From Saccharopolyspora phatthalungensis (GTDB lineage Bacteria > Actinomycetota > Actinomycetes > Mycobacteriales > Pseudonocardiaceae), in NCBI RefSeq assembly GCF_014203395.1, contig NZ_JACHIW010000001.1, positions 3,827,501 to 3,891,500 of the forward strand: 64,000 nucleotides of DNA, written 5' to 3'. Position 1 is the stretch's first letter, and each line of letters opens with the position of its first letter. The notes beneath the pieces were generated by a model, which had not been told where the DNA came from, made no database searches, and saw only the letters and a list, made by a program, of their open reading frames with translations. This document shows positions 62,792-64,000 of this stretch, one piece after another. A program made the position numbers and the translations under genes.

Positions 62792-63178
62792 ATGACGTCC
62801 GTGCTCGATACCTTGGCGAATCAAGGCTGGGCAGTGATCGACAGCGCCGATCTTCCGGAGCGGACGTCCGCGCTGCTTCGCGAACGCATCTGGCGCTGGG
62901 TCCCGCCGGTCACCTTCGGCGGTGCACCCGACATCGCCCGCGCGGTGTCCACAGGCGACGGGAGGATTCGGTGGCGGGTAGACACTCTCGACGTCGACGA
63001 GCCACTGCGTGCCGTGGCGAGCGAGTTCGACGAGTACCTGTACTCCCACCCCGATGCGATTGACTTCCTGCTGCCCACCGACAGCGTGCTCATCTGCGAC
63101 AACGAACGCGCGCTGCACGGCCGGACCTGGTTCTCCGACCCGAAAAGACTTGTCCTGCGAGTCAGGTTGGTCGTCTGA
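62792..63178 (+). CDS. short TauD/TfdA-like oxygenase, possibly internally deleted
   Basis: A 128-residue frame with GGAAAGG ahead of ATG at 62792. The C-terminal third matches the end of 2-oxoglutarate dioxygenases (LLPTDSVLICDNERALHGRT, then WFSDPKRLVLRVRL), with the distal His and the 2-oxoglutarate Arg. The N-terminal ~35 residues (NQGWAVIDSADLP) fit the beginning of such enzymes, but the middle with the HxD iron site is missing; the family is normally 250-330 residues. It may be an internally deleted, inactive version. Its stop overlaps the next ATG (TGATG), so translation is coupled. Confidence 0.6.
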   Translation: MTSVLDTLANQGWAVIDSADLPERTSALLRERIWRWVPPVTFGGAPDIARAVSTGDGRIRWRVDTLDVDEPLRAVASEFDEYLYSHPDAIDFLLPTDSVLICDNERALHGRTWFSDPKRLVLRVRLVV

Positions 63179-64000
63179 TGACGCCCGGCGGCGCACTTCT
63201 CGGGCTCGCCATCGACGTGCCCGTCTCGGGACGGGAGGCCGACGACTGGCGCGCTCGGAACATGGCAGAGCTGCTGCTCGCGGCCCGAACCTCGGGCGAC
63301 CCGTCCCTGGTATCGGCGGTCGACGATTTCGTTTCCGCGTTGCCGCCCGTGTACTCGCGATTCGCCGACCGGCTTCGCCGGATGCGCGGGTTCCTCGCTG
63401 ACGCACCCGCGAACTATGTGCGGGATCGCATCCAGGACCCCGCTCCGCCGTGGCCGAGACCGGCCGTCCGCGCTCGCGCGGTGCAGCTGGCGCGCTTCGT
63501 TGACGGGTGCGCGCCGGAGGGGTGGGACGAGCAACAGTCCGAACCGGCCAATGCCGCGGAAGTCTCCGCAGAACTGGATCGCAACGCACCGACCCGCGTG
63601 CTGGGCCGCACCGGCCACCGCTGCCGCGACACCGATCTTCCCGCCGAGCTCGTCTGGCGGGAGTGGTTGGTGGACAACGACGTTCCTACGCTGATCGTGG
63701 TGCAGTTCGGCGAGGGCCTGGTCGTCGCCGAAGCCGTGGCGATGGCTTGCGAGTTCATCGCGCTGGCCGATACCGGCACGAGCGCCTTGTACCGGGAATC
63801 GCTGCGGCGGCTGGCGATCAACCGCCTGCGAAGACTCCCGTGGATCTCGGAATGGGGTGCGCGAATGCTGCCGGGCTCACCCACGATGGCGCAGGTCGTG
63901 CGATCGGCCGCCGTCGACGAGTTCGCGGCGCTGCCCGCCCTCGCCGAGGCATACATCGCCGGGCCATTCGACCTCGCCGACCGGGGCTTCGACCATCCGC
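63178..64000 (+). CDS. uncharacterised protein, runs off the window
   Basis: A frame beginning ATG 63178, overlapping the previous stop, stays open to the window end (at least 274 residues). It begins MTPGGALLGLAIDVPVSGRE and is soluble and alpha-rich, with LRRLPWISEWGARMLPGSPT near the end of the visible part. No motif is recognised. Coupling to the TauD-like gene and divergence from the oxidase/aldolase pair suggest a shared small-molecule pathway. Function unknown. Confidence 0.75.
   Translation, partial: MTPGGALLGLAIDVPVSGREADDWRARNMAELLLAARTSGDPSLVSAVDDFVSALPPVYSRFADRLRRMRGFLADAPANYVRDRIQDPAPPWPRPAVRARAVQLARFVDGCAPEGWDEQQSEPANAAEVSAELDRNAPTRVLGRTGHRCRDTDLPAELVWREWLVDNDVPTLIVVQFGEGLVVAEAVAMACEFIALADTGTSALYRESLRRLAINRLRRLPWISEWGARMLPGSPTMAQVVRSAAVDEFAALPALAEAYIAGPFDLADRGFDHP

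Noticed and set aside
60775..63063. 762-codon plus-strand frame
   Set aside because: Runs antisense through the aldolase and hydroxy-acid oxidase, both of which have convincing family motifs on the other strand.

Overview
The window looks like a chromosomal segment of a high-GC actinomycete, probably of the Pseudonocardiales (Saccharopolyspora/Amycolatopsis type). The signs are GC-rich codons with many GTG starts, several XRE-type regulators with TPR-like C-terminal halves, a class I-like lanthipeptide remnant, and toxin/immunity debris typical of these genera. The genus is an inference. No tRNA, rRNA or CRISPR array was seen.

Layout. 1-2.4 kb: the end of a lanthipeptide-type cluster (LanC cyclase, stand-alone LanB elimination domain, small coupled ORF). 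2.46-6.3 kb, minus strand: a SAM methyltransferase coupled to a TPR protein without a visible HTH, then a run of small uncharacterised genes. 6.6-8.3 kb: a rearranged patch in which a truncated HAD phosphatase and a truncated XRE regulator meet head-on, bracketed by ~46-bp direct repeats. 8.3-14.9 kb: a STAND NTPase/TPR protein divergent from a two-gene operon encoding a small beta-rich protein and a DUF4407 membrane protein.

15.2-56.2 kb is one uninterrupted reading frame of 13,644 codons. Its N-terminus is a WXG100-like/CpnT-like helical domain, followed by a Pro/Ala/Gly-rich linker and seven tandem modules of about 1.8 thousand residues each. Every module has one 'lonely Cys' domain (conserved His, then ...LFGCGAG... 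40 residues later), a helical region, and seven smaller alpha/beta sub-repeats that by eye follow the same strand/helix plan as the Cys domain but lack the full His/Cys pair. The frame stops exactly at the point where an eighth module would begin, and no toxin domain is attached. Patches of near-identical DNA between modules point to recent intragenic recombination.

56.2-60.3 kb is a gene graveyard: a decayed DddA/SCP1.201-like deaminase toxin gene overlapping an intact Imm1 immunity gene, an aminoglycoside-phosphotransferase-like C-terminus, an inverted N-terminal half of another deaminase domain, an intact zinc-ribbon/XRE regulator, the 3' end of a group II intron, and a TauD/TfdA oxygenase fragment. 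60.3-64 kb holds part of a probable biosynthetic locus: a DRE-TIM aldolase and an FMN alpha-hydroxy-acid oxidase on the minus strand, divergent from a short TauD-like protein and an unidentified gene running off the window. Short palindromes built on GCGATTTC recur between genes.

Main inference: the giant gene was, or derives from, a secreted polymorphic-toxin-like protein whose deaminase tip has been lost. The Imm1 gene and toxin remnants downstream fit that history. Its repeat array may be one caspase-like Cys domain amplified into a large array of mainly non-catalytic relatives.
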